A stretch of DNA of 64,000 bases, from the NCBI GenBank assembly GCA_003971905.1, contig RSEE01000131.1:62001-126000 (forward strand). Direction: 5' to 3'. The notes below the pieces were generated by a model that worked only from the letters and a program-made list of their open reading frames with translations, was not told the origin of the DNA and ran no database searches. This stretch comes from Moniliella sp. 'wahieum' (lineage: Eukaryota > Basidiomycota > Moniliellomycetes > Moniliellales > Moniliellaceae). Positions 45,728-60,000 of this stretch are shown here, piece after piece (the first letter of the stretch is position 1; the number at the start of each line of letters is the position of its first letter). Position numbers and translations under genes: made by a program.

Positions 45728-48700
45728 GAGTTCTGTGCGTGTGTGGATGTATGCAATGGACCGTGGCAGACCGCCGAAAACCACGCACTATTTAACCAAA
45801 AAGATACGATCTCTTTACTCTCACGGGAGGGCGAGAGAGAGAAAGTGTATTCCCTTCTATGCCTCCGGAAGCGGCCCAAATGTCAATGCGCGAGTGGGGA
45901 ACCAGCTGCGCTTTGATGTTCCTCATAAGGCCGAGAGCTCAATGAGTGCTCTGAAGCGAGCATTCGATCGGCATCCAACGAAGAGTGTGTATTATCGGTG
46001 TGGGGAGTGGACTCAGTACCCGCACATATGCGAAGGTATACGTCTTTTTTTCGCAATGACGAGTATGAGGAAATGGGACACCCGCAAGTGTATGTGTGGC
46101 CGTTGCCCCACAGTGGGCCTCTTCCTCGTCGACGTAGGTACTCGGATTTTTTGAGTTGGGAGGATTTGGCTGATGGCGCTGACGTGTGGGGTACTGAGTG
46201 TGCTGAGGCCTCTGAGGCTATGTAGGGAAAGCTGCGTCCGCCTTGCTTCCAGTTGTAAGCACCGAAGCTTGAAGTTCATGAGCAGGCACTAGCGCATTGA
46301 ACATGGTTGACGTTGAACGTTAACTCAAGGGGGGCAGGAGGCCGCCTGGGGGAAAAGGCACAGCGAGTAGAAGCCGGCGGCCTGCTGCCTGCATCCGCAT
46401 ATGGGGCATGGGGTTTTTGTGTGAGCGCTTAGGCTAAGCGCTTTCCCCCAACCACCTCGTCACAACTGTCAACGTTGTCAACACTGGCATGTGTCACAGA
46501 TGTCAGGGAGGCTTGAGGGCCTCAAGCTTCAAGCTTCAAGCTTCAAGCTTCAAGCTTCAAGCTTCAAGCTTCAAGCTTCAAGCTTCAAGCTTCAAGCCTC
46601 AAGCCTGGCATCTCAGAATCTGAGTCTCAGAGCTGATTTACGCGTTACGCGTTACGCCCCACTCAACATATGTATTCCAATGCCGGCGGGGAGTACGAAG
46701 TAAGTCTTGTGGGGTTGGTCCCCCCCCCGCAATGTCTGAGGCATTGAGGCTTTTTGCTCTTTTTCTGTGGGGTTGAATCAACACGTGCGACCGCGACGCG
46801 TGACGCGTATGCATATGAATATCACGCCTGGCGGAGTGCTGGCCTGTGCTGGCGTGGCAAAAATGGGGTGGACGCCTTAGGGTTAGGGATTCGGAGGTGA
46901 GCCTCTGGAGATGTATGGAGTAGCACAATGGCGATAATGGTGGTGGTCAAGGTAGGGTCGAAGCTGTCTAAAAGCCTTCTGCCACACCCTAGAAAAGACA
47001 GGGGTTCGAGCAAGGCAGAACCTACACACGAGGAAGCTTCGCAGGTCAAATACGGGGCAAAGGGTATAATGTGTTACGATCATTCCATCCTGGTTCCCCA
47101 GCGATGTTCTATAGTACTTTTGAAGTGTGGTTGTGCGGTCGTCGTAGGAAGACAGAGAAGAGCTGAGTTGAACGGCTGAACGTGTGGAACGTTGAACGTT
47201 GGAAGCAGGCCGAGGAAGAGAAATGGAGAGGAACCAGGTCAGAGGATAGGGATGCTGGCGTGGTGCCAACACATGTGGAGAAGAAGATGCCGTCTCCGAT
47301 CCTTTTGGTCAACTATGGTAAGGCTCAAGGCTTAGTTAGGCCGAAGGCCTACTAAAAAGCGCCTTGTTGGCCTATATGTACGGGGCCGCCGGTCCCAACA
47401 GTTCATCCCCTCTTTGCTCGCCGAGGCCCTCCATTATGCCCAATGTGGGGCAGGGGAACAACATCGAAATGCACCAACCTGGCGTGCCCTCCATCGGCCA
47501 TAGCGCGTAAGGCGTAAAGCGCGTAATGGGATCTGGCAGGATCTGGCCTTGGGGTCGATGAAGCTTTCTGTGGCGGCGATCGGCCACTTAGTTTAAAATA
47601 TCCAGTACTCAGTCAGAAGTTCTTCAGCGCGAGTACGAAGTATATTTTTTACACTACGGTGTTGCCAGACGGTGATCCAGTGATTGGCTTCACCGGTCGT
47701 GGAGCCCTTCCGCGGTCTCAGATCTCACTAGCTCACTAGCAGTAATACCCGAGAGCTCCGCGGACCCGAGGGGGGAGGGCGCGCGTGGCCTTCTATCTTA
47801 TGTAGCCCTCGTCTTGCAGTTTACCGCCAACGCCCATCTCGCGCTACGCTACTGTCCTATACGCTTCAGTATTCCTTGCCTCGCCGGTGGTCGCTTAACA
47901 GAAGCGGGTCTACCGACCCTTCCACTAGTAAGTAGATGCAGCAAAAGCGTGGTTGCCCGCAATGATCTTGCCACCGCCATTGCCACGACCTATGTGGAGT
48001 GTAGGTGTGGTATAACCTTTGGTTGAACGCGACGCACACGAACCTCCTTTGCGGCAAGCGCCGGATTATGACCGGAGCCACCGCACTTGCCTCACGTACA
48101 GGCACTTCGCAAACGGGATCCCGAAGAGCACTCTTCCATTGAGGTCAGAGCGCTATGGGAACGTGACACACCCGAGGTTCTCGTGACCGAGAGCCCGCTG
48201 AGGTGCAAGGAGTCTCGCCTCCCGTCCGCCCGTCCGACAGCTCCTCGTTGAAACAGAGAGTGAAGTGCTCGAGCCATACATCAAACTGGCGCGTGAATTC
48301 AGCTCCACTGCTGTACTGGCGGGGCGCCGGGGAGGATCGGTCATAGCATACTAGTATTGGAGCGTGTGCGACGCCGCCGCGACTTCACGTTTTGCCATAT
48401 TGTCGGAAGGGTGCCGGAAACTCGCGTTCCATTTTAGCTCCAGGGGAGCCAGGCTCGGCGCGAGAGATGACCAATAAAAGCACAGCACCCAGAGTGACAT
48501 CCATGACTGCGTTATAGTCAAGGTGTTGAGTCGCATTGGACTCTAGCAGGCATGATCAGCTTTCCCATCGAGATCGATGTAACGAACACACATTTTTGAC
48601 AAACCGACGGGCCCACGGGCCATAGGTTGCCACCTTGCCAGTCAAGGTAACGTACGCCACCTGATTGGCCGCCATTGATGTTTTAATGGCACTTTGAGAC

Positions 48701-48787
48701 AACACTGGCTCTCCGCGTTTTTGTCGGAGCAAGGCCGCAGCAGGGCTGCGTTCTGGCAGAGGATGTAGTAGTGTCCAGAGCTGCCAC
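45728..48787. other. 3-kb gene-poor accessory region
   Basis: No gene is supported. It holds the AAGCTTC heptamer array (46524-46603), a two-unit TTAGGG (46877-46890) and scattered short frames with no motif. Confidence 0.5.
46524..46608 (+). repeat. Heptanucleotide array (AAGCTTC)n
   Basis: About ten perfect 7-mers (46524-46593) are followed by two AAGCCTC variants. Every unit contains a HindIII site (AAGCTT). Being 7 bases long it reads in all frames in turn (LQASSFK), so the short frame across it is spurious. Confidence 0.95.
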
Positions 48788-49246
48788 ATTCCCACCTATT
48801 TCTACACAAACATATGGACTGGATTATGTGAGGAATGTCCGATATTCATGTGAAAAGGAGTGGAGGGGTCACCGACCGGCTCCAAATGGAAGTCTATAAT
48901 GCGGCTTTGTTGGCGGCGGTCGTGAAGGCGGCCTGGGCGCGAGAGCTCGAGGAGAGTCCCCTCGGGGAGAAAGACCTCGACAAGGTGAGCTTTGTCGGCC
49001 TTGTTGAATTCAGGGTCGGTCAGCAACGTCTCAAGCTCGGTCTTGGTGTGCACAGCGTGGTACGCAGTCTTGGCGGGAACGGGGTCGCTGGCATGAGAGG
49101 ATACGGCAGGTTGAGTCCAAGTGGGTGGGGGGTGAACAAATCAATCAATTTCGAGTGGTTCCAAATTGCAATGTCGTTGTATGCCTCGTCCGGACCAAAG
49201 ATCTGCCGCTCCGCTTCGTACCCGTCATTGTGAGGAGAAACATCAT
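48788..49246 (-). pseudogene. Duplicated 3' end of the pyruvate decarboxylase gene (fragment)
   Basis: This 460-bp stretch is a close copy of 54925-55382, the last coding part and 3' flank of the pyruvate decarboxylase gene, in the same orientation. It carries NDG/RRSGRSLVRT-like residues, TELETLLTDPEFNKADKAHL and LPEGTLLELSR, with small indels against the other copy. Similarity starts at CCACATTCCCACC and stops abruptly at GAGAAACAT (about 49243), directly beside the terminal repeat of the transposon-like element. No upstream part of the gene is present, so it cannot be functional. It preserves a better-looking C-terminal reading frame than the long copy. Confidence 0.85.
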
Positions 49247-49633
49247 ATAGCTAATCGAAATTTCTAGCCCAGAACCTTGCCGGCCACGCCACAAGCTTGT
49301 CTTTAGATTTGAGGGGCACAACCTTGTCACAGCCTCGCCAACACAGCTAGCCCCAACCTCTTGGACCACACGGCGGCAAGGCCGCCCAGCGAGGCTGTCC
49401 CTAGATTGCTGCCTATAAAGCTCGTCGCAACCTTGTCCGCTATTCTAGTCGCAACATTTGTGAACGGCGGCCAGCCTTGAGTCATCTTAAAAAAGAGGCC
49501 GACCCACGAATCGATCCTGAGGTTTCTCCAGCAAATAGTAGGAATTGGCCGTTGCACCAATGGAGCCTAAGAATCAAGCGGCAATTTGGCAATCTTGGGC
49601 CCACATGTGCTGTGTCCGTTTTCAGCCAAGTCG

Positions 49634-52600
49634 CTAACAACTGATAGACTGATGGTGTAGATATACATAACAGTGGTGACTACCATCATTAGCCATTCGG
49701 GAAGTATCTAAACATTCGTTACGGATTGTACTGCCTCCAAAACATCGTCGGCAGAAGGGCATTCTCGCCTCGACCGCCCACAGTCCTGGGCAAAAGCCAA
49801 GTCCGCAAGTCGCAGAATATATCGGTGGGGGGAGAGAAAGAGTTGACAAAGTGGTTGAGCACGTAGCGCTGTTCCGCCGACATCCCAGACAAGTTTTGTG
49901 CTGGACCCCATCGAACGTCAAGCCAGTGGTTGTATCCGTAATGCTGTTGGGGACAACCCGGCACTTGGCCTTCACGCAATTGTGCTGGACGTTAAGCGAA
50001 CCAAGATGGTGTGGATCTGCGAAGCCGGAATGTAAGTCATGCGTCGGGCGGACGCGCGCGGTAGCTCCAGGCCTCGCATGTCATATGCCGAGTCAATAGG
50101 CATGATGCGAGCCAAAGCGACCTTGACCCAAAGCACAGGGAGCACAAGGTTGGAACCAGTCCTCGCTGCTCCCTACCCCCCCTCGCGAGTCGGATTGGCC
50201 CGCCGGTGCACAGCAACCATATTAGGCCGTTGGGCGGCAATGTGTTCTATCCAGCCAATGGAGAAGGGCGGCGCATCATGATTCTGGGCATGGAGGGGTG
50301 GGGGACGTCACCAATATCCTGTTGGGCAACAAGCACCCAGTCCCCCCTGGCACAAAGCTGGCCATGCTGTACGCGGACCACGGCATGTCGACAATATCTT
50401 CGACCGGCCCAGTGGCAGAACGCCGCTCTGCTGTCATTGGTTCAGGAAGCCCAACCTTGTCGTGCACCGATATGACTTTGGCCTTAGCCACAGTCTGGAT
50501 CGAAGTCGGACACGATCTAGCGCTGGAAGGGCTGTTGCGGCCGGTACCGGGTGCGGGAGGGACTTGCCACACACTGCCGAGCCCTTGGCCCGAGCTGAAT
50601 CGTCGTGCCAGCTTGAGGCGGTGTACCATTCAATTGCAAAGCTGCTCGGCCCCTGCCGATCCAGACGTCTGCGGACAATTTCTTGGTGTTCCCACACCGG
50701 GCAGACCCTGTGTCACATCCTCCCCTTCATCGTCAGGGTTGTATCGTGGGCCACGAGTTTTGCACGCGGCATGTCGATTGCCCGCCCTCCACATAGCAGG
50801 TTTTGCAGGTTCTCCTGGGCTGCTACCTTGTAGTTCAAGTCGCGGCATATATCTTTGCGGTTCGTAAATGACCGCATTGCGTATGACGCGGACAAACTCC
50901 TCCTCACGCTGTGTGTCAGCGTTCTTGAGAGGACCCCACAACAGCGCCTGCTGGGAGAGGTGACTCTGAAGGTGGAACTTGGGGCGACGAACGAGCATGG
51001 CCGGGTCGATGGCAGCGATGGCCATGAAAATGTGTGAATCACCGCCTTTTGTCAAGCAGTTCCTGTGGGCACATCTGTACGGGCAGAATGTAAGCTGTGA
51101 ACTTGGACTAGCGAGATGATCACGGGCCTAGGAGAGCTAGCAGTTTCAGACGTACGCCATATGTAGCCCGGTCTTGAAATGCGAAGCCATCGATGTAGCA
51201 AAAGCCACTTAATGCGTGCGGCGGCCACAATGCACTTGCGGACATTCTCCAGCCTCTCAATCTTGCTCAGAAGTCTGTCTCGCCGTTTCCGTGACGCTGG
51301 GCTTGGCGGAGTCCAACCGTAGCATGGCCGCCAAGTTGGCAGCACCAGAGGGAGAGTCTGGCACAATATCTTGCAGTCAACCCCCGTGATGACTGAGCGC
51401 ATGCTGTGAACCACTTTAGTGCCATTGAGCCGTCGACCCACCGATTCCATGCCCCATGAGTTGAACGAATCCAGCCACAGCGCTAGCGAGGGCCCCTTAT
51501 CGAAGTTCGAGTCCGTCAGCAGCTCGATCGGGCCTTGACTCGCCCAAGGAGAACTGTGTGCATGACGTCGATCGCCAGCTCTTGCCGACCGAGAAACTCG
51601 AGCACCCCTGCCATTCGTGGACAGTCAAAAGGGGGTTGAACACTTAGCCGTTGTTCTTGAACTCATCCAGCAGCTCACGAACGCCGGAGTCCAAATTGGA
51701 AAGCAGCCTCTTGCGCTTCTTGCCATTCGTCGCCCCTGCTGAGTCCTCCAGAGTCTTGCGGGACTTGAACAGGATAAAGGATACGTCTTTCATATACTTG
51801 TCGTCGTTAACCCCGGTCTGGCTCGCCCGGTCGTCGATCCGACACGGCCGTCGTTCTTGACGACCATGTCGAGTTGGTGATCGACTTCGCGCCTAGTTTC
51901 GACACTTGAATGTATATCGTCTTCCGTCTTGATGTCCGCCGGTAATAGTCAGTCCCATTTTGATGCACAGCAGTAACACCAGCGGTGTCGTATACGCACT
52001 AGACAGTCAGCCACGTTCTCCGGCAACTATTCGTTCCCAGTTGCCGTCCGCAATCGCAAAACGCAGCAGCACGTGGGCAGTCATGCCCATAATGGAAGCC
52101 ATCTCGTTCGCGGCCACGTTGTCGCCCTTTATCATCCGCAGCACGGGCTGTACAAGGATCCATCCCTCGTGGTCGAATCCCAGACAGGGATGAGCTCTTC
52201 GTGATACTGCCTGCAAGTTCGAAAAAGACGTTAGCATGCTGCTTTTGCCCAGGAATCACAGTGACTTCAAAGGCAACTTGGCCTAGACTGCGATACTCAC
52301 TCTAGCTGTTTTACCAACTGCTTGCACAACGGGAGGAGAGACTTGGCCGTTTCCGATGCAAAGAGGAAAAGGTTCTTTGCCCATCTAGACTGCGACCGTG
52401 AACGTGCATGTTGCCCGGCAGCATGCTGTTCAGAGAGATTGGCCGATTGGACACATTGTCTGCAAAACCATCAGCCCAGCCCACCAGCTGTGGAGACGGA
52501 CCAGAGCTCGGCCACAGGCCTTGGCTCCAAGGGGATTGACGCCCTTCCCAATTTCCTCACCGTCCCTTGTTCCTGTATCGTATCAGGATGTGGAAGTCAT

Positions 52601-53254
52601 TATTAGTCAACCCGACAAGAATTGCCGCTGCGTGAAGAGCAAGAAAACTTACTAATGGTAGTATAGTCGTCGTAGAGGCGCAACTTGGTTATGTCCACCT
52701 GAGTAAGAATGAAGGCGCGTGTCCTCTTTTCCAGTGAACTTCAGCAGGTTGGACGTCTCGTCTTGGACCAGGTGGATTCCGATCCCGTGCCACGAGTCGC
52801 TATCAGCGTCGCGTTGCCACAAGACGGGAAAGAGAGGCGCGAAAATGCCGACCAGGTGAACAGATTCGCCAAGGTACATGTGAATAGCCAGATCGCGTGG
52901 ATGCTTATTGACCGTGACCATCGGCTGAGTCCTTGTGCCGATCAGATCCCATCGTCCCTTGTGTGGTTGTTCAATGAACCCGTCCTTGAGGGCCTGGACC
53001 ATCGCCCTGAGCGACCAGGGATTGGGATACTGTGACATCTTGGAGCGGATGGACGAGTTCGAGGACATGTATGAGGTGGAAAATGCGGTCTCACCCGAAG
53101 GACCCAATGTACATCGTCTCCTGATACAAACTGCTCGATGCACATATGAGGCGGGCACACCTTCTCGATTACCTTTTAGTTTTGTTGAGCGAGTAAGAGG
53201 CAATTTCCCTTCGCTCTTGACCGCGACTTGTGCGAATGCGGTCTTCTCTCGCAA
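49634..53254 (-). pseudogene. Degenerate transposase-like gene of a family common in basidiomycete genomes
   Basis: Ordered blocks are recognisable on the minus strand. They are MSQYPNPWSLRAMVQALKDG with HPRDLAIHMYLGESVHLVGI (53040-52830), ILVQPVLRMIKGDNVAANEM with ASIMGMTAH (52170-52080), SVGRRLNGTKVVHSMRSVIT with GVDCKILCQTLPLVL (51440-51340), RRPKFHLQSHLSQQALLWGP (about 50990), and EEFVRVIRNAVIYEPQRYMP with AAQENLQNLLCGGRA (about 50900-50780). A tail near 49950 has EQRYVLNHFVNSF. I know the GDN, LNGTK...R...G.D.K and KPKFH...GP...E.F..VIR..S blocks from large transposase-like proteins of basidiomycetes (CACTA/tnp2-like or Plavaka-like). The exact superfamily is uncertain. Stops and frame changes occur throughout; some gaps may be introns. 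Confidence 0.65.
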
Positions 53255-54257
53255 CGAGACGGTTGGACTGGAGTATCGTGCTGTATATAGCTGCTGTTAC
53301 GACTATCTCAAGTGCGTAGCTTAAAAAAATCTATATATAAACTAAACGCTCAGGCTGCAGGTGGGCGCCTTGAGCTGGCGGTGGCGTGGGGGGGCAACAC
53401 TGGCGCCATGCGGGTGGACCACCGGTGTGCCACCGGTGGTTGCGCCTATAACCGCACGCAGCTGCGCCGATGCGCTTGCCTCTCGACTACCACCACCACC
53501 GCCACCGCCCCTCTCTCGCTGGCCACACACTGTGCTACCGGAGCTGGCGACATGTGTCCTCGTTGCGCTGCCATTATATGCCCCCCCGCCACGCGCTTGC
53601 TGTGCTAGCGCCTGGCCTCGGTATGTCCACGCCCTCCGGGCGGATGCCTGTCGCACTGACTGACCTATGCGCAGCCACCGGAACCGAGTCGGCCACGCCT
53701 AGTGGCAGGCCTTGCCTGATATCATTCGCGCCAAGATGCCGGTCATACCTCCCGAAGGCGAGTTGAAGATCAAAGACGGGGGCGCTTCGAGCGGACGGTC
53801 GACGGCGACGGGTTCTCCGGCCAGGTCAGTACCTGCGCTTTGCCTTATCCGCCCATATACTGACAACGCCTTTAAGCAGGATGATTGGAGAAGGCGCTCA
53901 AGTGCTGAGGAAACGACCACGGAACATGTGCTGGCTTGCACACAGATCATCGTTTGCCGTATGGTTGCGGGACTCATTCTCCCTCTCGAACGCGATGACG
54001 CTTCGCCTCCACGCCGCAAGTTGTATGTGGCTCTTGTATCTTTGCCCTTCTATCCCTATCATCTCGGCGTCCCCATGATGTTTTTGGTCTGCGATTAAAC
54101 GACGAAGGCAAAGCTTCTGTGGTTGCCGCCGTCCTGAGGCTCCTCGAACAACCTGCCGTTGCCTTGGCGCTCCTCTACGTCTCTGTGTCTAAACAACCAT
54201 GGCAATGCATGCTACTTTTAAAGATAATCCACTGCCTGATCTGATAGCATCGTGGCA

Positions 54258-54388
54258 CCCTAGCCACCACCCTAGCCACCACCCTAGCCACCACCCTAGC
54301 CACCACCCTAGCCACCACCCTAGCCACCACCCTAGCCACCACCTAGCCACCACCCTAGCCGCCAGCCTAGCCGCCAGCCTAGTGAAAA
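54258..54388 (+). repeat. 12-bp minisatellite (CCTAGCCACCAC)n inside the element, near its right end
   Basis: About nine copies of CCTAGCCACCAC are followed by shortened variants (CCTAGCCGC). It lies about 230 bases inside the right terminal repeat. The open frame across it (HPSHHPSHHP) is repeat translation. Confidence 0.9.
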
Positions 54389-54633
54389 TCTGTGGCTAGC
54401 GTTGCCACCAGCCTGCCAGCAAGGCTGCGGACTGTCCGGGGATAGGTGGGGGATAGCTGGGGGTAACCTGGGGCCAAGCTGTCGGGTATAGATTGTCTCG
54501 ACCTTGGCGACCATCTTGCGCAAGCTTTTCTTGTACAGGGTTGTGGCACTTCTAATCATAGACTCACGGTATCAAATTCTTACCTTGAGCGAGATCGGCG
54601 GCAACGATGTGACTAGAAATTTCGATTAGCTAT

Positions 54634-54872
54634 CAGTGGTGCTTCCGAGGAGAGAGGTGCAGAAGGCGATGAGGAGGGGGTAGGGCCTTTTATATAGCAC
54701 AGGGTACCGGAGGGGAGCAGAGGGAGCGTCCGGCGGATGATAGAGGGGTGATCGCGAATCGTTCTATGTTCTCTGCTTCCCCTCAGCTCGCTGTTACGGG
54801 CGACGGTGGGTGGCCGAGCCCGACCGAGCCCTACCGAGCCCATCCTCTCCCTTGCCTCCCTTGCCTGGGTTA
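54634..54872 (-). repeat. Dispersed repeat 'A', copy 2, cut by the element's right end
   Basis: Same orientation as 43779-44022 and about 85-90% alike by eye. A TATATA box lies at 54691-54696. Similarity begins right next to the 21-bp terminal repeat, so the element or its excision/insertion history defines this boundary. The decarboxylase tail starts about 55 bases further on. Confidence 0.75.
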
Positions 54873-55033
54873 CACACCTCTCTCCGGTGGGCGGGCCCCA
54901 GCCTGGGATCTGCCCATGCCATCCACATTCCCACCTACTTCTGCACAAAGGTATGGGCTGGAGTATGTGAGGAATGTCCAATGTTCATGTGAAAAGGAGT
55001 GGAGGGGGTCACCGTCGGGCCCCAAATGGAAGT

Positions 55034-57096
<2,063 letters not shown>

Positions 57097-60000
57097 GACG
57101 TTGGGATGCGCGGTGGTGGTGGGAACCGAGCGAGGTTCTGCGCGGCCCCTTAAAACAGTTTGGAGGGGTTGGTGGTAATATAGCTGAGATCAGGCCCACG
57201 TGTGCTGATATATGATACCGCAGCAAAAACCGCAGCAAAAGACGGAGAGAGATGATGATGATCAGTCTGGGAGTGGCGGAGTAGCTCGTCATCATATGCC
57301 GCCTACTGGGGACGGTGAGGGACATTAAGATAAGAAACGGAGAGAGGGATCGTTATGGGGCGCTCCGATTATCTCCGGACACCGAGTCCCATTTCGTAAA
57401 CTCTCAGATCTCATCGAAGCCCATCACGTCTACCCCCGACTTCCCTCTCCACTCTTACCCTTATACGCTTACGAATTTACGGCTTACGTCGATCACTCTG
57501 CAAAGCCGCGGTTACTATCAGTAGCGCTTGCTCTTCTTTAGGACACTGTCTGTTCCCGCCAACTATTACACCGTACCGAGTGTGGTAACGCCCCGAGGAA
57601 CAGAGAAACTCCTGAGATCGTGGACCCCTTCAATTGGTCTTACCGCTTACGAACACAGGTCCTACCACGGAGTTCTGAGCTGCGGCCTTTGCACGTAAGC
57701 AGCCACCCAAACTAGGTCTCTCCCTTGCCTCTACACCCGCTCGGTTCACAACGTTCAACCAGGATCTGAAGCAGACCTAACGTACGCGTAACTCTAATGC
57801 CACACGTCCAAGGGCTTGCACCGGTTTCACCCTAAGTTCCGGGGTCGAGCACCGTCTCGGGGCTCGCCCCATGGCATGACATGTGACAGGGATGGTCGAT
57901 GGGGTTCCCAAAGACGCAAACCATTGACGCCAGACGTCTCTCTTTGACCCTGCTTGTGGAAGTTCTCAGGGATGCCACGAGACCCGCGCCGGAGACGCAG
58001 TATCTCTCAGCCACGCCGCATCAGGTACCCGTGGTATTCCTCGGTACATACATTTTTTGTAGATATCTAGCGGGCCAATAATAGTGGAACAGGGCGACGG
58101 ACATATGGACATGAGTGTCAGCCACCCCACCGGCTACAGCTATAGACATATTTAATTGCACCGATGCATGCGTTCACATTGGTTCGGCCGCCACCCACCA
58201 CACCAGCCGCTACCACCACCAACTCGTCCAGCGCCACACACCCGTATCCATCATCGTCCACTGCCTTGCCCCCCCCTGGGCGCTTCAGAAAGAGGACTGC
58301 CTGGGCCACCATGCGCCACCATTCATTCTTGTCAGCGCATAAGCAGATCTGACAAATCACATTCCTTCCACACTGTGTTATCCGACTCTCCCTTATGTTC
58401 TGCCCCTGACGGGCTTCCTCAGATTCTGGAATGCAACCACCATCATCCCTGCTCCCTGTCATAATTCTCAGATCAGTCCAGAATTGGTGGTGCGCCGACG
58501 CTGTCTGTTCGAACGGTGCGCCGCGCGGACCCGACCTGAGCTATTTGACAGTGGTAAGTTCTAAGACCTCAATCCTGGGCCAATCCAAAAGCCCATCAGC
58601 TTTCCTGAAAGGCCTGATTCTGGAGTACAACGCACTGGCAGATGTCAGATCCGTCCCGAATTGGTGGAGCACCCGCACCATCCGTACCGACCATCCGCCG
58701 TTTTGACTTAACCTCTCTGATGTGTGGACGTGGGGTGACCTCAATCCTAATAGTCCAATACTGGAGCGCCTTACCTCCCATGGAAGGTCTGCTTCTTGTG
58801 AATGGTGCGAATGTATCCAATCTATTGTTTGACGAGAATTGGTGCAGCACTGATGCCATCAACACAGGCCATCTGCACTGTCCCACGGTGGGCGGCGGAT
58901 GCGTGCTAACACCAAATGGGGTGTTGGTATGGAATACTCGCGACGAGACGGCCATGCGTGGTTCTAGTGCTCTCTCTGAGGACGGCACCAGGGGCAGGCT
59001 ACATGCCGGCATTAGAGTGCAGACCCGCTCGGCAATACACATTGACTACCTAAGCGTGAGCACAAGAGAATCTCTCTATGGGTGGCACCAGAGCCTCGCA
59101 GGCCGGTTATGTCAGCGTGATCACGTAGAATAAACCACATGGTTGCATGTGGTTTACATACTCACTCTGTTATTGACTCCGGCTCTCCCCTTTATATCTA
59201 CCAGTCCGCCTAGACTCTCTGAATGACACACCTCCATCTTCCCCATCTCTCACTACCCTTAACAGGTTAACCCTTTCATACAGTCCGATCACGCTTCAAG
59301 CCATCCGCTGCCGTCGGATTGCCCGTGCCCGTGCATTGCGGTTGCATTGCATGTTCGGGGGGCCGCGAGCGGCAGAAAGATGTTTCACCCGTGTCTCACC
59401 CACCCCGCACGCACAACCGCAACAGCTGTCGGCCCACCACGAGGACTGAATGTGGGGCCGGGTGGTCCATCGATCGTTGACAGTTAGCGCTTAGCATGTA
59501 TCATCGATCAGGGATCATGCTCATGCTCATGGGTCACCGGTCATCGATCATCCCTTTCGTCCGGTCGCCTCCGCTGGCCCATCGTTGTGGGTTATCCTCC
59601 TTATATCCGTACTGGCAAGCCGGACCTCCTACTTGCCAATCCGAAGTATGTTTATCCCCAACAAGTCGTAGACCTTTGGGGGATCCACTCTGATATCGGT
59701 GATCCGCCTTAAAGCCTCACATAAGCAAAAAAACAATGGATGCAAAAGCACCGCACCCGCCTTCGGGACAGTGAGTCATTGACGACGGTCCACAAAAGGA
59801 ACCATCACAAGTCACTAGCCATCCCTCTTACCTGTGTGTTCTGGTGGTCCGCAAGGGGATGCATTGCACGAATGAGGCCGAGGAAACTTGAAAAGCGTCA
59901 ATTAAAGACAAACCGTCTCATTGGTTGAGGTCAACGTTGAGGGTCAAGTGGTGGATGCTCTGTACTCAGTGTTGCTTTGTCGTCCGTCAGTGGACCAAAT

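Larger units (their letters stand above)
49247..54633. mobile_element. 5.4-kb DNA transposon-like element with 21-bp perfect terminal inverted repeats
   Basis: The left end (49247-49267, ATAGCTAATCGAAA...) and the right end (54613-54633) are perfect reverse complements over 21 bases. Between them lies a broken transposase-like gene on the minus strand and a 12-bp minisatellite near the right end. Outside, the left flank is the duplicated decarboxylase tail and the right flank is repeat A. I do not find a clean target-site duplication (CAT/CAG flank the ends). The element is dead as it stands, since the transposase is frame-broken. Class II membership is inferred from TIR plus transposase blocks. 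Confidence 0.75.

Noticed and set aside
46491-46703. Possible CRISPR-like or peptide repeat (LQASSFK)
   Set aside because: The unit is a 7-bp heptamer with no spacers; not a CRISPR array and not in-frame coding.
46877-46890. TTAGGGTTAGGG as a telomere relic
   Set aside because: Only two units, with no array and no subtelomeric gene; chance is likely in 64 kb.
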